Shown piece after piece: positions 27,417 to 40,445 of a stretch of 64,000 nucleotides of DNA. The stretch is from Motacilla alba alba (taxonomy: Eukaryota > Chordata > Aves > Passeriformes > Motacillidae). The position numbers were made by a program, and so were the translations under genes. Position 1 is the first letter of the stretch; each line of letters opens with the position of its first letter. Location: NCBI RefSeq assembly GCF_015832195.1, contig NC_052046.1:20700161-20764160 (forward strand), written 5' to 3'. The notes beneath the pieces were generated by a model. The model saw nothing but the letters and a program-made list of their open reading frames with translations. It ran no database searches and was not told where the DNA came from.

Positions 27417-28307
27417 AAGTGCACATGTGTAGAAACATCTTTTTTTTACAGTACCCAGGACACAAGTGTATCTTGCCAGTGAACTGCAATACTACATGCC
27501 CAAAAACAGACTGCAGACTTAACAGTAAACCGTCAAACTCTGAAAACTCATGAAGGTACTGATTCAAAATGATTGTGGACGTAAGCTGTGAGGAAATATT
27601 CAGGATAGTCTGTTTGCCCAAGAAAGGCTTGGGCAGCAAAAACAGATAATTAACTATTTCAAGTCATGTGAAGATTTCTTTGGCAGGGGGCAGGCAGGCA
27701 GGAATCTAGAAACCTAGAATCTGGAAATCACATCTAAAAGTCTAAATCTAATCTAAAATTCTATAGAAAGAAAGATGGTCTACCACTCAAACTGGAGAAA
27801 AATGCAAGGTGTGATTGGTAGTACATTAAAAGAGCATTAAAGCAGGAAAGGGCACAAAATAATGATTCTGCTTTCACAGTCACCACAGAAAGAAGTTTGA
27901 TTCTGGGAGAATCTACTCCTCAGTGCTTGACACCATTTAACAGATCACCAGTCTCCGGGGCAGATAGCTGATAGCTTTTAGTTAAGCAGCCACAGATTGC
28001 TGGCTGAGAATATATCACAGGTATCAGGAACAAAACATCACAAAACATCAGAGGAGCATGATGTAGTTGTAATTTCTGTTTGGGAGGCTGAAGAGCATTT
28101 ATCTATAGTTATAGCATTTACCGGATTACAAAGAGAAATAAAAACTCCAATTAAAGAGTAAAACTAAATCCATGAGGAACAGCAGAAGATTAATCTGAAG
28201 CATAATTATAAAAAACAAGCATATAGCATTATCTTCTGCTTTGTGGAAGCTCTCACTGAATACTATAAAAAGCTTAAGATCGTCTTTCCTGATTTAACTC
28301 TCCTCTC

Positions 28308-28436
28308 AAAAAAAAAAAAAAAAAAAAAACAAAAAAAACAAAAAAAAAAACAAAAAAACTTAACCAAAATCAAACCAAACAAACAAAAAACACAAATGAG
28401 CAACCAAAAAAAAAAAACCACCACAAACCAAAAATC
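28308..28436. repeat. A-rich low-complexity tract
   Basis: It starts with 22 consecutive A and goes on with A runs broken by single C, then AAAC/AACC-like units. It could be the expanded tail of an unrecognised retroelement or simple slippage. In the gene-sense direction it is a long T/G tract. Confidence 0.88.
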
Positions 28437-31400
28437 CTTGGATGTTTCCAATAATGCTACTTCAAATCTGTATCATAAAACAGAATGAGCAGCATTACAA
28501 TATGGGCATATTTCTAAACCTGGTTCTTATTTCCATCTGTAACTTGCTAAATTCTCTTACTGCGGAAAGTAGAGAAAAAGTATGAAGAAGGTGTGGATAC
28601 TGTTTTTCAATGACCAGCCTGCACAAAAGCAGAAGAATCCAGACTACCCTAATCTGCTATATAAAGGGCTAAAAGCAAAAGCACATGGTGTAGAAGTCTG
28701 TGGATGGTATAAAAGTACAGAGTCTTAGGCATAAGTACAAAGAATAAAGAGATAGTAAGCCTTTTTTTGCTTGTTGCCATGGGTTCAGGGGACACACACA
28801 TCTGCAGCATGGCATGGACAAAGGTCCTAACATTCAAAACTGTAAGACGGTAACTTTATATGACCCAAGCACACTCGCAGTAAAATTCAATTTCCAAGTG
28901 AATTTCAATAACATGCATGTAAAAAGCATGCATTTAAATACTGTACTTCACATTTAAAAGGATTTACAGGTTATTTGCATTTGTGCCTGTAGTGACACCA
29001 TCAGACCATTTAGCACTTAAGAACCCATAGTAAAGGATCCTGTTTGGATACAAGTGCAGAGTATCAACATAACTGAATGTGTAAGTTTCACACAGAGAAT
29101 TTTCACTTTGGCATGAACACAACTCTATGAAAATCATAAGACTTAGGTGACTAAAGATTTGGCAATCAGGCCCTGTTAGGTGCAAGCTGAGGAGTGAAGG
29201 GTGGAGGAGTGTCTATATGAGGGGGCATAACAAGTATTTTAATACTGACACACACAGCAGTCCTCAGGAAAAAAATGTTATCAAGCAGCCATAGCAAAGA
29301 CTGAGACAAGCAAGAATGTAATAGTTAAACAGAAATTTTGTCAGAATATGACAATTGATACTCATGTTCTAATGAGCAGTGAGAGTCAGGATCAATTGCA
29401 TTCTGTAAAAAAAGGGAACCTTAAACACAGATGACCCAGCACCTCGTTGACTCAGAGGGAAGAGTGCCATCTACTGAGGCAATAACTTAATTAAAATACA
29501 ACCAGTAAATCCTATTTTTGTTGTGAAACAGAAAAGGAGTTTTAAAAGCAATATTTAGGTGCCTTCTATGTCCTATTGGAAATCTAAGCTTTTTATTTTG
29601 AAATATTACTACAATTTATACGATGGTGGTTCTGTGTTCTTAGTAGGCTAGTATTACAGCTCAATTAATTCTTAAAATATGCCTGAATAGCTTCTAAGGC
29701 CTCTATTTCTACATAACCTAGGAGCTTTAGTCTCCAAGTAAAAGATGTCACTTTCTGAATATTCTGCCCCTTAAAAAAGCCTCATATTTGGACACAGAAA
29801 CATGAAGATACTCAAAGGGACAACTGAAAAAGGCCTTTATGCCTATTTATTTTCCTTCATATAAGATTCTAGTGTTGAGTATAACTGTGTTGGAGGAAAA
29901 ATATAAAAAATAAAAACATAAAGAACCAGTTACAGAAGATATTCTGAATTTATTTGACCTTTGGGTTAATAAACTTGTTGATAATCAACCTGAAGCATAC
30001 TTTTCAGCAAAATTAACTACTTCTAGAAATATATGCAGCAGTCAAAGAAAATAACCTCTAAGTGTGTTCTGTTTGGCACTCTTTGCCAAGTATAGCAGAA
30101 TATTATTTGCTGTACAGATTTCAAATTCTTTAACTTAAATTGTATAACTCAAGTGATTAGTTCCGGATAGTTGTGAATCAATTCCTCCTGTGCTTTATAT
30201 ATTTGCTAAGTATACAATACAATCTGAAATCTAGTCAGTGAAAAGTACTAGGAATGGAGCACAAACTGCACTGTCAATGTTTCTTCATAGGTCATAGGTA
30301 TATCTTAAATTTTGTTTTCTCCAATACAGCATAGTAAAACAATAGCAAATTGTCTCACTGGAACCCTTGCCAAACTTAAAATCTGCATGAAGACCATTAC
30401 AATACTTGTAAAATGTCCAGTTTCTATTTTTTACCTCCCTGGTTTCATTTTTCAAATAGCTTGCCTCACTTGTGTTGTACTATCTTAAAAAACACATTCA
30501 AATGCATACACATGGTAGTTTACTCAAGTACAATAAACCACAGCTTTATGACGGCTCCTTAAAAAAAATTCAAAAAATTTCATCTGTGGAAAGCAAAACT
30601 TTAGAAATCTGACCATGTCTCTACAGTTACCTAAAAAAAGCTGTATTTGAAATATGAAGCAATCATGAGCTGGCATTCTTGGATTTAACCTCTCCAAATA
30701 TAACAGGAAATTATTTGGTAACTATTTGGAAAAAAATAGATGCATGGAGTAGGAGATATCAAGATTTTGGGTTGAGAGCAACTATAAAATCATGTCTCAT
30801 ATAGTGTTCAGGAAGTCTATAGCACTGAAAAACTAGAATTGAAAAACAGAACTCAGCTTGACTTCAGCACATAAAACTGACGTAATTCCTAACAAGAATA
30901 TATTCTGTGACATATTAAGGGCAAAAGGACAGTTGTAAAGTAAGATATTTTGGTGGATTACATAAATTATGTTACTTACCAACAAACTGAGTTCTTCAAA
31001 AACACTTTATCCAAATGCACATTTTCATAAAAATACTACTACCGAAATGATAATGGAATTTTTTTTTTGCCCTAGTATTGACAAGCAACCATTCTCTTTC
31101 TGGTTTGTACTGACTTGGTACGATTTCCCACGCTGCACACACTCCAAGAATTTTCCCTAATTTTCAAAATCAAGGTTGTGAAGACTTAGGAAGAAGCAAT
31201 GTGGGAGAACATGGTACATCAGTGTAAAATCTGATGCCTGGTAGATACCAGGAGTAGTTTTGCTTCCTTCTCATAGTGCTGTCAATACATATCATCTTTG
31301 CTATAGAGGACTGCAGCACTGCGTTTCTGGAGACTGTTTCTGGGATCCAGGGCAATGGAAACTGTATGCCTCTACTCAGAGCTGCATCCATCCCACGCAA

Positions 31401-31439
31401 CCACCCAGTGCTCACAGTAAAAACTTATCCCTGTGTTAG

Positions 31440-32480
31440 AGACCACAGAATGATTTGGATTGGAGGGGAACTCAAAGATCATCTAGTTCCAACCCCACAA
31501 CCCTCAGAAGGGAACCCTTCCACTTGATCAGTGTGCTCAGGGTGCAAGCTGGCCTTGAGCATCTCCAGGGATGGGGCATCAGATATGTCTGCACAACCTG
31601 TTCCCAGTGTCTCACCACAGTGAGTAAAGAATTTCCTCCATGCATCAAAGCTAATCTACTCTCCTTCATTTTAAAACTATTCCCCCTTGCCCTATCACTA
31701 CATGCTCTTGTAAAAAGTCCCTCTCAAGCTCTCATAGTCTCCTTTTAGCTACTGGAAGGATGCAATAAAGTCTGACTGGGGCATTGTCTCTACAGGATAA
31801 ATAACCTCTGAGCCTTTCCTCATAGGAGAGGTTTTCCATTCCTCTGGTCATCTTAACAGTCTCTCTCTGGACTCACTTTTCCAGCTTGTCCAGGCCCTCT
31901 GGATGGCACTCCATCCTTCAGATGTGTCAACAGCACCTCTCAACTTGGGGTCATCTGCAAACCTGCTGGGGGTGCACTCAAACTGTTTGTCTATGTCACT
32001 GTTGAAGACATTAAAAAACAGTGGTGCCAGTATGGACCCCTGAGGGCACCACTTGTCTGATGTCCATCAGAACTCTGAACCATTGACCACTCCCCTCTGG
32101 ATGTGATCATCCAACCAGTTCCTTATCCACTGAACAGTACAGCCATCAAAACCACCTCTCTCCAATTTAGCGAGAAGGATGTTGTAAGGGACCATGTTGA
32201 AGGCTTTACAGGGTCCACATAAATGACATCTGTAGCTCTTCCCTTATCCACTCATGTAGTCACTCCCTTGTAAAAGGCCATTGGTCAAGGGGGACTTTTT
32301 TCCATTCACCAGGTACTTCACGTGATTGGCAAAACTGGCCAACACTCTCTGAGGTGCATCTCATCGAATACTATATATTTATGCATGTTCAGGTTCTTCA
32401 GTTTGTCACGAACTTGCATTTCACTTAGAGTGGGAAGAACTTTGCTACCCCAGTCCTTGTTTTGTGGTCTATGACAGACA
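31440..32480 (-). mobile_element. CR1 LINE fragment, reverse transcriptase and 3' UTR, with internal deletion
   Basis: This copy lies on the minus strand, sense to ADAMTS6. Its 3' end is at 31440 (plus-strand reading: AGAATGATTTGGATTGGAGG, then the CATCTAGTTCCAACCCC block). Going 5' it has the region around the catalytic ADD (near 31955, degenerate), the GxxQGSxxxP reverse-transcriptase motif (32010-32055), and the fingers region encoding [24 protein letters not shown] sequence near 32150-32205. At about 32290-32340 it seems to jump over roughly 200 bases of the usual CR1 body into the linker between endonuclease and reverse transcriptase. Stops and shifts abolish coding. Confidence 0.9.
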
Positions 32481-32839
32481 TGGTAATATTTTTCAACAGA
32501 GCTACCATAGCATGCATGGTAGAATGACTTCTGAAATGTAAGGAAAGGTTTTCCTTAGCAGACCAATATCCATTTGGTAATTTTAACTAGATTACTATTA
32601 TTCCAGATCTTTCAGCTATAAAGGCAAGTAGCAGTAAAGAAATTTGTTTGGTTTTAGTAAGTTCAGTCATATATAAGTGAAACTCTTCACACCAATTATG
32701 TAAAAGACATTACAACAAATGCATAGCAGGCTAAGAGTGAGGTTTTTCTTCTTCTTTTGGAAGAAGAAAATAACCTGTCTCAACCTAGGGCAATTAAAAG
32801 GAAAGGAGACAGACTGCTGTTAATGAGTGGGGAGGTCTT

Positions 32840-33320
32840 AGACATGTGGGTTAGGGCAATGCCAGGCACAAATACAGGTTGTGTGAGGAATGAATTGAGT
32901 AGCCCTGACAAACACTTGGGGGTGCTGGTGGCTGAGAGGCTGGACATGACCCAGCCATGGGCATTCAGCCCAGAGAGCCACACGTGTCCTGGGCTGCATC
33001 CAGAGCAGTGTGGGCAGCAGGGCCAGGGAGGGGATTCTGCCCCTCTGCTCTGCTCTGCTGAAACCCCACCTGGAACACTGCTCCAGCTCTGGGGTCACAG
33101 CACAGGAAGGACATGGACCTGCTGGAGCAAGTCCAGAAGAGGCCACAAAAACGTGGAGCACTTCTCCTAGAGGCTTAGCGAGTGGGATTGTTCAGCCTGG
33201 AGAAGAAAAGGCTTTGCAAACACTTTACTGCAGCCCTCCAGAACCTGAAAAAAAAAAGCTGAAGAGAGACTTTTTACAAGAGCTCGTTGTGATAGGAGAA
33301 GAGGTAATGTATGAAATTGC
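32840..33320 (+). mobile_element. CR1 LINE fragment, truncated at both ends
   Basis: This is a plus-strand CR1 of a different subfamily from the neighbouring copy. It has the KDLGVLV-equivalent (KHLGVLVAERLDMTQ), the SHTCPGLHPEQCG block, and then 3' UTR sequence that stops short of the typical 3' tail near 33320. It lies head-to-head with the minus-strand CR1 at 31440-32480, with 5' ends facing about 360 bases apart. Confidence 0.88.
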
Positions 33321-36300
33321 CTCAAATGTATGAGATAGTCATGACCTTTTCTCTGTTGTGTCTTTATAATCTGCTTTATTCAAAATACTACACTAAACTG
33401 CCACTTACATATATATGTATCTTTGATATTGTGTTACCAGACAAAATCTTTGGGTGTTTATTATACTCTTTGCTTTAATTTCTATCCAGTTTTTAATCTA
33501 GCATCTTACACAGTAGTTTACCTAACAGTATTTGACAAAATGGAAACAGCAATTCCAGAACCAAAGTGTTTTACTGTGTGCTAGAGGAAATCACGCACAC
33601 TGAAACAGAAAGGTAAAAGATAACTTGGGGAAACAGGTCCACTTAAACTGATTAAGTGTCAAGTGATCAAGTGAAAAAGTTGTGTCTGAAAATACACACT
33701 GATAAATTCCATCATATGCTTGTCATTTACAAGAATCAAATACATTTACCAGTGTGTCTGAAATCCAAAATTCAGGCACTCATATGAAGGAGGTTCACAC
33801 ACTGAGGACTATACATTGTCTTAGTACAAAAAAATTTTTCCTCTGAGCCTCTGAACACTTTACAGACTGCATACTTCTAACTATGTAGAATCAAGGGACA
33901 ATAGATTTCCAAAGTTGAAGACAATGTTCTAATTACAGAAAGGTTGAAATTCCTTAATGAAATACTCTATGAGAACTGGAAAAATTTTAAATTAGAAAAA
34001 TCTGTCCCAGTTGAACATGACTTCTCACTGCCAAATCTTCCACAAAACTACAGAGTAGCACAGGAACTAAACACTTAGCCAAGGGACCTTGATGAACCTT
34101 TCAGTTTTGCGAGTTTTTATTATGTACCTATTGTCTCTAGACCTTAAAAAAAATTCCAAAGTACACATTTATTTTACCCTGCTATGGGTGTATGATTCCA
34201 AATAACTGTTTAACAATAGAGCAATTCTATTTCTACAGATGAGGTGATTTTAGAAACAGGAGACTAAAACACATCTGTATCACCAGCCCCACAAAACATT
34301 GCTCCAGACTACCTCACAGAAAATACTTTCATACAGCTGCACCAGACACTTGGGACACAAGTGATTTAAGATTTGTATGGGAGAAGACTCTCTTCAACAC
34401 ACAATGAGGGAGCAAAGGATACATCTGAATCTCAAGGATGGCAGAAAAGCTTATGGTATACAATATTTGCAAGATACAAGAAGGTCGGTAACAATGACCT
34501 CTAACAAAAGAAGGCACAGTGAAACAGCATCACTGAAATAGCAGAAGTAATTTTGCAGGCTCAAAGAAAATACCATTAACATTCTTATTCTCTTTCCTCA
34601 TTCTAGAGAAGTCATGTAACTTGAACTCAAGCATGGCAGGGGAAAAAAGCCCGTGAAGTTGCGAGAAATTCTTTCTAAAAATAACACTATGACATTGTAA
34701 AAGAAGTCCTAAGTATTACATTTTGTTTTAAGAGTGACACTTTGGTGATTCAGGCTGAGGAATCTGCATGGTTTTGTTGGGTTTAAAGTGTGGAAGGAAA
34801 AAGTGGTTTTGGTGTCACTCTTCACACATGCACACACACAAAATGTTCTTTTGTTCCGCCCCCTTTCTTCCATACACCAAATCTAGTTGCTATCACCTAT
34901 AAGCAAGAAGAAAATACTCTGCCCTCTAAATGGCCTAAATCCTTCAATATGATATATTCATGCAGAGTTAGTTTTAGATATATATACTTGTGCAGAGCAA
35001 AGTTAATATTTAAGGCACTTGGCATAAGTATTAGTTTGACTTAGAGATCAAAATACAGGACGGCAGCCATGGTAAATACTCTTCCTGATAACTCATTAAG
35101 CAGAAACACTTAAAGAAAAGTTACATGTATAGAGGTCACAAAGGATGATAAAATTATGTATTGTAATTATATAATCATATATTATTCTGATGGCAGAAAG
35201 GCCTTTTGGATGAGGCTGAGAAAGATTAAAATCTTCTTTTACAGCCAAAGCACCCGCACTGCATCTGAGTATCTCTAACAGCTCAATTTTTTTAATATAT
35301 TCTTGATTCTTCTAATGGTCAAAACAATTGCAATTTATCCATTACACATAAATAGATATATCAAATCTATTGAAACAAAACTGCTGCATGTAACAAATAA
35401 TGATTTTGATCCAACTCAAATGCAATATATTTCACTGCACGGTGCTACCACCAAAAAAATCATAGGGTGGTATAAAGGAAATTACAGGAAATTTTAATCT
35501 TTGGGCAGGAAAATACATATTGAAAAGAAATACCTCTCCTCTGAAAGAATGCAAGTTCACTACTATACTCTTCCGCATGAAAACACTTTATATATTCAGT
35601 GCTTGCCTGAATAAGTTTCAAGTAAAAGCTTCTATAAACCATTAAGAAAAGCATATGTCAGTTTGAAGGGATGTACAGTAATAAAATAGTTCGAAATAGA
35701 GAAAAAATAGAGAATTATACAGAATAAACAGATCAGGTGAAGAAGGAATTCTAGTCAAAATTAAAGAATACTTTCACCATGCTTGATCAAAGTAGATGAG
35801 AAGAGAGAGAGGCAAAGGTGACAAAGAAGTTCTTAGGTCTTTAGCTGGTTAAGACTGGTCTTTGCAGATTACTTTCTTTGTATACAAAAGTAAGAACAAC
35901 ATACTTTAGGAATTGCTCTGAAGATACAAATCAGGTATTTAAAATCATTTTTAATCATGGATCAAGGCTTGGGTCCACAAATCAGAGAGAAAGAGAAACA
36001 ATTCTCACACAAAACCGGAATGAGAGAAAATTACTATTGCAATATGTGCTGAAAAAGTAGTGATTGTTGGGTCAATTTTGCAAGTCAAATAATCAGAAAC
36101 ACCTTCATGGCAGTTTGAGTTGACAAGGGTTCCCTGTAGTAGCTCTAATATTTTCTGTTGTTAATTACCACATTTCTAGAATTCACCCTCCTAGCTGTGT
36201 ACTTAAATAAATGTCAGAATAAAACATGCACACCCCTACTTATTTTAGTATTCATTCCACTTATATAAGACCTCAAGTTTATACGTACTATGCAAAACTC

Positions 36301-36789
36301 AGTTATAAAAAGCTCCTTGAGCAAAAAAAGCACTTTTCATACAAAGCAGTATTTTCCTATTTGCAAGAGTTGATGCTGATCGTGACCAGTGTTCCAGGTC
36401 TAGTTCAACAGCATTTATAACTTAAATCCACTTCTCTCTGGATATAAAATAATTACAAAATGCAATAGAACAAAAGTACATGAAACATTCAGTACAAAGG
36501 ATCTACACATAATTTGATGTCAAATTATCAAATATTAGAATACCCATCACTATTGAGAAACTAACACTTTGATTCCATTCTAAAACCATTCTAAATTACT
36601 TGAATATAACTGTTGCCTATTAATGAAGTGACCAGTCATTACTCAAAAGAAGATACATGCACATACATTTTTAAAAAATGAATTCAAATTATGGATTAAA
36701 TGTATTAGCTTGAGGTATCACTACCACATGTGTCAACGGTGGTAAGCCTTGGCAATGCACATACAACTTTGGGCTGTCTCCACAGTGTT
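33321..36789. other. Intronic sequence, nothing recognised
   Basis: AT-rich intron without a recognised exon, RNA gene or named repeat. Open frames are short. Confidence 0.7.
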
Positions 36790-36997
36790 CACAGAATCTC
36801 AGACCTTATGGATCATCCAGTTCCAACTCCCCTGCCACCACCAAAGACACCTTCCACTGGACCAGCTGCTCAAAGCCCCATCCAATCTAGCCTTGAACAC
36901 TTTCATGTATGAGGCATTCACAGCTTTACTGAGGAACACGTAGCAGTGCCTCACCACCCACACAGTGAAGAATTTCTCTCTAATAACTAATCTAAAT
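36790..36997 (-). mobile_element. CR1 LINE 3' fragment, about 208 bases
   Basis: It starts (as its 3' end) with ACAGAATCTCAGACCTTATG and the CATCCAGTTCCAACTCC block. It then carries the CTTGAACACTTTCATGTATG region and breaks off at TCTAAAT, where the next CR1 3' end begins. It is on the minus strand. Confidence 0.88.
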
Positions 36998-37635
36998 CAA
37001 AGAATAATAAAATTGGATGGGACCTATAAGGATCACTGAGACCAGCTCCAGGCTCTGCACAGGACTCCCCAGTAACTACACCATGTGCCCAAGAGCATTG
37101 TCCAAACATTTCCTGAACTCTGGCAGACTTGGTACTGCGATCGCTTCCCTGGAGACCCTGTGCCAGTGTCCAACCATCCTCTAGTTGAAGAAACTCTTTC
37201 TAATACTCAATCTAAACCTCCTCTTTAATGCCATTTTTCCCTTGGGTCGTATCAGTCATCAGAGAGAAGAAATCAGTGTCAGTGCCAGTCCTCTGTTTCC
37301 CTCTGTGAGGAAGCTGTAGACCACATTAAGTGTTCCTCAGACTCCTCCAGACCAATTGACCTCAGCCACTCCTCATATGGCTTTTCCTCTATATCTTTCA
37401 CCATCTTTGTAGAACTCCCTTAGACTCTCTTTAATAGTTTAATATCTTTCTTATACTGTAGCACCCAAAACTGCCCCCAGCATTCAAGGTAAGGCCGCCC
37501 CACAGCAGAGCAGAGCAGGACAATACCCTCCTTTGCCTGGCTGATGATGCTGTGCCTGAAGGCCCCAGGACACACTTGGCCCTCCTGGAGGCCAGGTCAC
37601 ACCACTCTTTCCTGTACCTACCCTCTTTCAGTTTA
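36998..37635 (-). mobile_element. CR1 LINE 3' fragment, about 640 bases
   Basis: This is a second CR1 3' end directly abutting the first, on the same strand. The tail is AGAATAATAAAATTGGATGG; then come the 3' UTR and the C-terminal reverse-transcriptase region up to about 37630. It differs in sequence from its neighbours, so this is not a tandem duplication but a separate insertion or subfamily. Confidence 0.88.
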
Positions 37636-40445
37636 GAGAATCACAAAATAATCAAGCCTGAAAGAGGTCTTCAAGATCATCTGTTCAACCACCAACCCAG
37701 CACAACCATTGTCACCTCTAAACCATATCCCTAAGTGTCACATTGAGAACACTTCCAGAAATGATGACTGTACTACCTCCCTGGGGAACTTATTCTAATG
37801 CTTATTCCACACTTGCAGTGAAAAAATATTGTCTAATATCTAATCTGAACTTCCTCTGGCACAACTTGAGACCATTTCCTCTTGTCTTTTTACTTGACGC
37901 TTGGCAGAAGAGATTGGCCCCCACCCCAGTACAACCTCCTCTCATGTAGCTGTAGAGAGCCATGAGGTCTCACCTGAGCATCTCTTCTCCAAATTAAACA
38001 GCTCCAGATCCCTCAGCCTAATGGTGCTGCAGCCCTCTGATTTCCTTTGTGGCCCTCCTCTGGATCTAATGCAAATATGATGGGGACCCCAGAGCTGTAT
38101 GCAGGACTGCAGGTGGGGTCTCATGAGAGTAGAGGGGGAGAATCACCTCCTTGGTCACACTTCTGGAGGATGCAGCCCATGAAAAAACTGGCTTTCTGGG
38201 CTGTCAATGCACACTGACAGGTCATGTCCAGCATCTCATGTGCTGATCCCCAAGATCCCTTTTGCAGGGCTGTTCTCAATCCATTCTCCATTCAGCTTGT
38301 GTCCATGTTTGGGACGACCCTAACCCATGCGTAGAATACTTTGCTTTGTTGACCCCATGAGGTTTGCATTGGCCCAGCTCTCAAGCCTGTCCAGGTCCCT
38401 CTGGATGCCATCCCTTCCCTCCAGAGTGTCAACTGCCCCACACAGCCTGGTGCTGTCAGTGACCTCGCTGAGGTGTGCTCAATCTGTTAGCAACAGAGAA
38501 GTTAACATGTGCTGGTCCCATTATCGACCCCTGAAGAATGCCACTCGTCACTGATCTCCATGTGTTCATAGAGCAGTTGACTGGTCATCTTTTTGAGTGC
38601 AGCCATTCAGACAATTCCTTATCCACTGGGTAGGCCATCCATCAGATCCATGTGTTCCCAGTTTAGAGATGAGTGTTGTGTGGGACAGTATCAAATGCCT
38701 TGGAGAAGTCCAGGTAGGTGACATCACTCACTCTTCCCTTATCCATCAAACCGTAACTCAGTCACAGGAAGGCCACCAAATTGGTCTGGCACAATTTCCC
38801 CTTGGTGAAGTTATGTTGGCTGTCAACAATGACCTCCTTATTTTCCATGTGCCCCAGCATAGGTTCCAGGAACATTCAGTCAATGATCTTGCTGAGCCCA
38901 GAGGTGAGACTGACTAGCCTGTAGTTCTCCAGATGTTTTCTTTTTCCTTTCGTAAAAATGGGGGTTATGTTTCCCCTTTTCAGTCACTGGAAACTTTGCT
39001 GAGCTGTTATAGTTTCAAAAATATGATGAATAGTGGCTTAGCCATTTTCTCCACCAGTTCCCTCAGGACAGCTGGCTACATCCCAGCAAGTCCCATGGAC
39101 TTATGCACCTTCAGATTCCTAAAATGGTCTCAAACCCGATCTTCTCCTACAGCCAGTGATTCTACATTCTACAGTGATAGCCACTGTAGAATGGATTATA
39201 GCCATCCATATACAATTCTATATTACCTTCTGCAATTCAGGCAGTGTTGGCTGGAGGACTTGCCAGTGAAGACTGAGAAAAAAAGTAGTTGAGTACTTTG
39301 GCTTTCTCCATATGCCAGGTAACCAAGTCTCATGCTTCCTTCTGGAGAGGACCCATATTTTCCCTAGTTTTCCTTTTATCCCTGGACATACTGAGAGAAA
39401 TTTCCCCTGCTGCCTCCGACAGCCCTCAGAACATTTAATTTTATCAGAGCTTTAGCTTTCCTAATCTGATCCCTGCCTGCTCACATAATCTCTCTGAATT
39501 CCCCCCAGGCTACTTTTCCCTGCTTCCACCCTCTGCAAGCTTACATTTTTGTGTCTGAATTTGCCCAGAAACTCCTTGTTCATCTTTGAAGGCTTCCTGG
39601 CACTTCAGTCTGACTTCTTCTTTGCTAGGATGCATTGCTTCTGACCTAGAGGAGATGATGCCTGAATATTAACCAGATTTCTTGGGCCCCTCTTCCCTGT
39701 GCAAGTCTTTATTCCACAGTACTCCACCCCTGTGCTGTCCCTTCAACAGCTCTCTTAGTGGCTCAAGTGTCCATGAGGACCAGTGCCTGGGACAAAAGGC
39801 TGCTCCTATCTGTCTACAGAAGGCCTCGCCCACTTGGTCTTGCTGTTCAGACCCCCACTATAATGTCACCTGCCCTTCCTTCAATCCTAATCTGTAAACT
39901 CACAGTTGGCTCTCCATCGATGATCAGGCGGAGCTCTGTGCATTCCAGCTGGTCACTGACACAGAAGGTAACACCCTCTGCTTGTCTCCTCTGTCCATCT
40001 TTGTGAAACAGTCTCTATCATTCCATTCCAACACTCAGTCATAAGAGTCATCCCACAACTTCTCTGTGACACTGATAAGACCATAGCAGACATGCACAGG
40101 GCTCCATTTTGTTTACTCTTCATGCTACATGCATCAGCACAGAGGTACTTAAAATTGGATCCCTGATGAAGGATAAAGCCAACTTACTGGCTTGAGCAGC
40201 TGGAATTCCTTCGTGCTGCTCTTCACACGCTCTCCTGCTGACCCCTGATCTCTCTCCAAGCTCTGGGCATCTTTTCCTGGCCCTGGGATCAAACTGGTAG
40301 GAGTGGAATGAATTGATGTTTCTTTCTTTCAGCAACTTTTGCCTAAAGCCCTCTTCACCACCTTGGCAAGCCTATGACTGAAGATGCTCTTCTCCCTCTC
40401 TGACAGATCAACCCCATCAGCCCACAGAAGACCAGGTGTCATGGA
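37636..40445 (-). mobile_element. Long CR1 LINE copy (about 2.8 kb) with endonuclease and reverse transcriptase remnants
   Basis: This is the longest transposon in the window, on the minus strand. The 3' end is at 37636 (AGAGAATCACAAAATAATC). Going 5' come the 3' UTR, the reverse-transcriptase C-terminus (37940-38470), the GxxQGSxxGP motif (38505-38543), and the fingers/palm region (to about 38960). Next are the linker with its charged region (39000-39660) and part of the endonuclease and upstream region (39760-40445). Relative to the long CR1 forms I know, a few hundred bases of endonuclease seem lost near 39700-39770. Many stops and shifts make it inactive. An 11-base perfect inverted repeat lies at 39166-39192 inside it. 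Confidence 0.92.

Larger units (their letters stand above)
25011..31439. other. Intronic sequence with simple repeats
   Basis: No exon, RNA gene or named transposon is recognised. It contains AT-dinucleotide repeats at 26086-26131 and 27388-27416, a G-run cluster at 26897-26931, and a long A-rich tract at 28308-28436, each listed separately. Confidence 0.7.

Noticed and set aside
38597..39292. Two plus-strand open frames of 106 and 119 codons
   Set aside because: They are antisense to the long CR1 copy; the element's own coding strand is minus.
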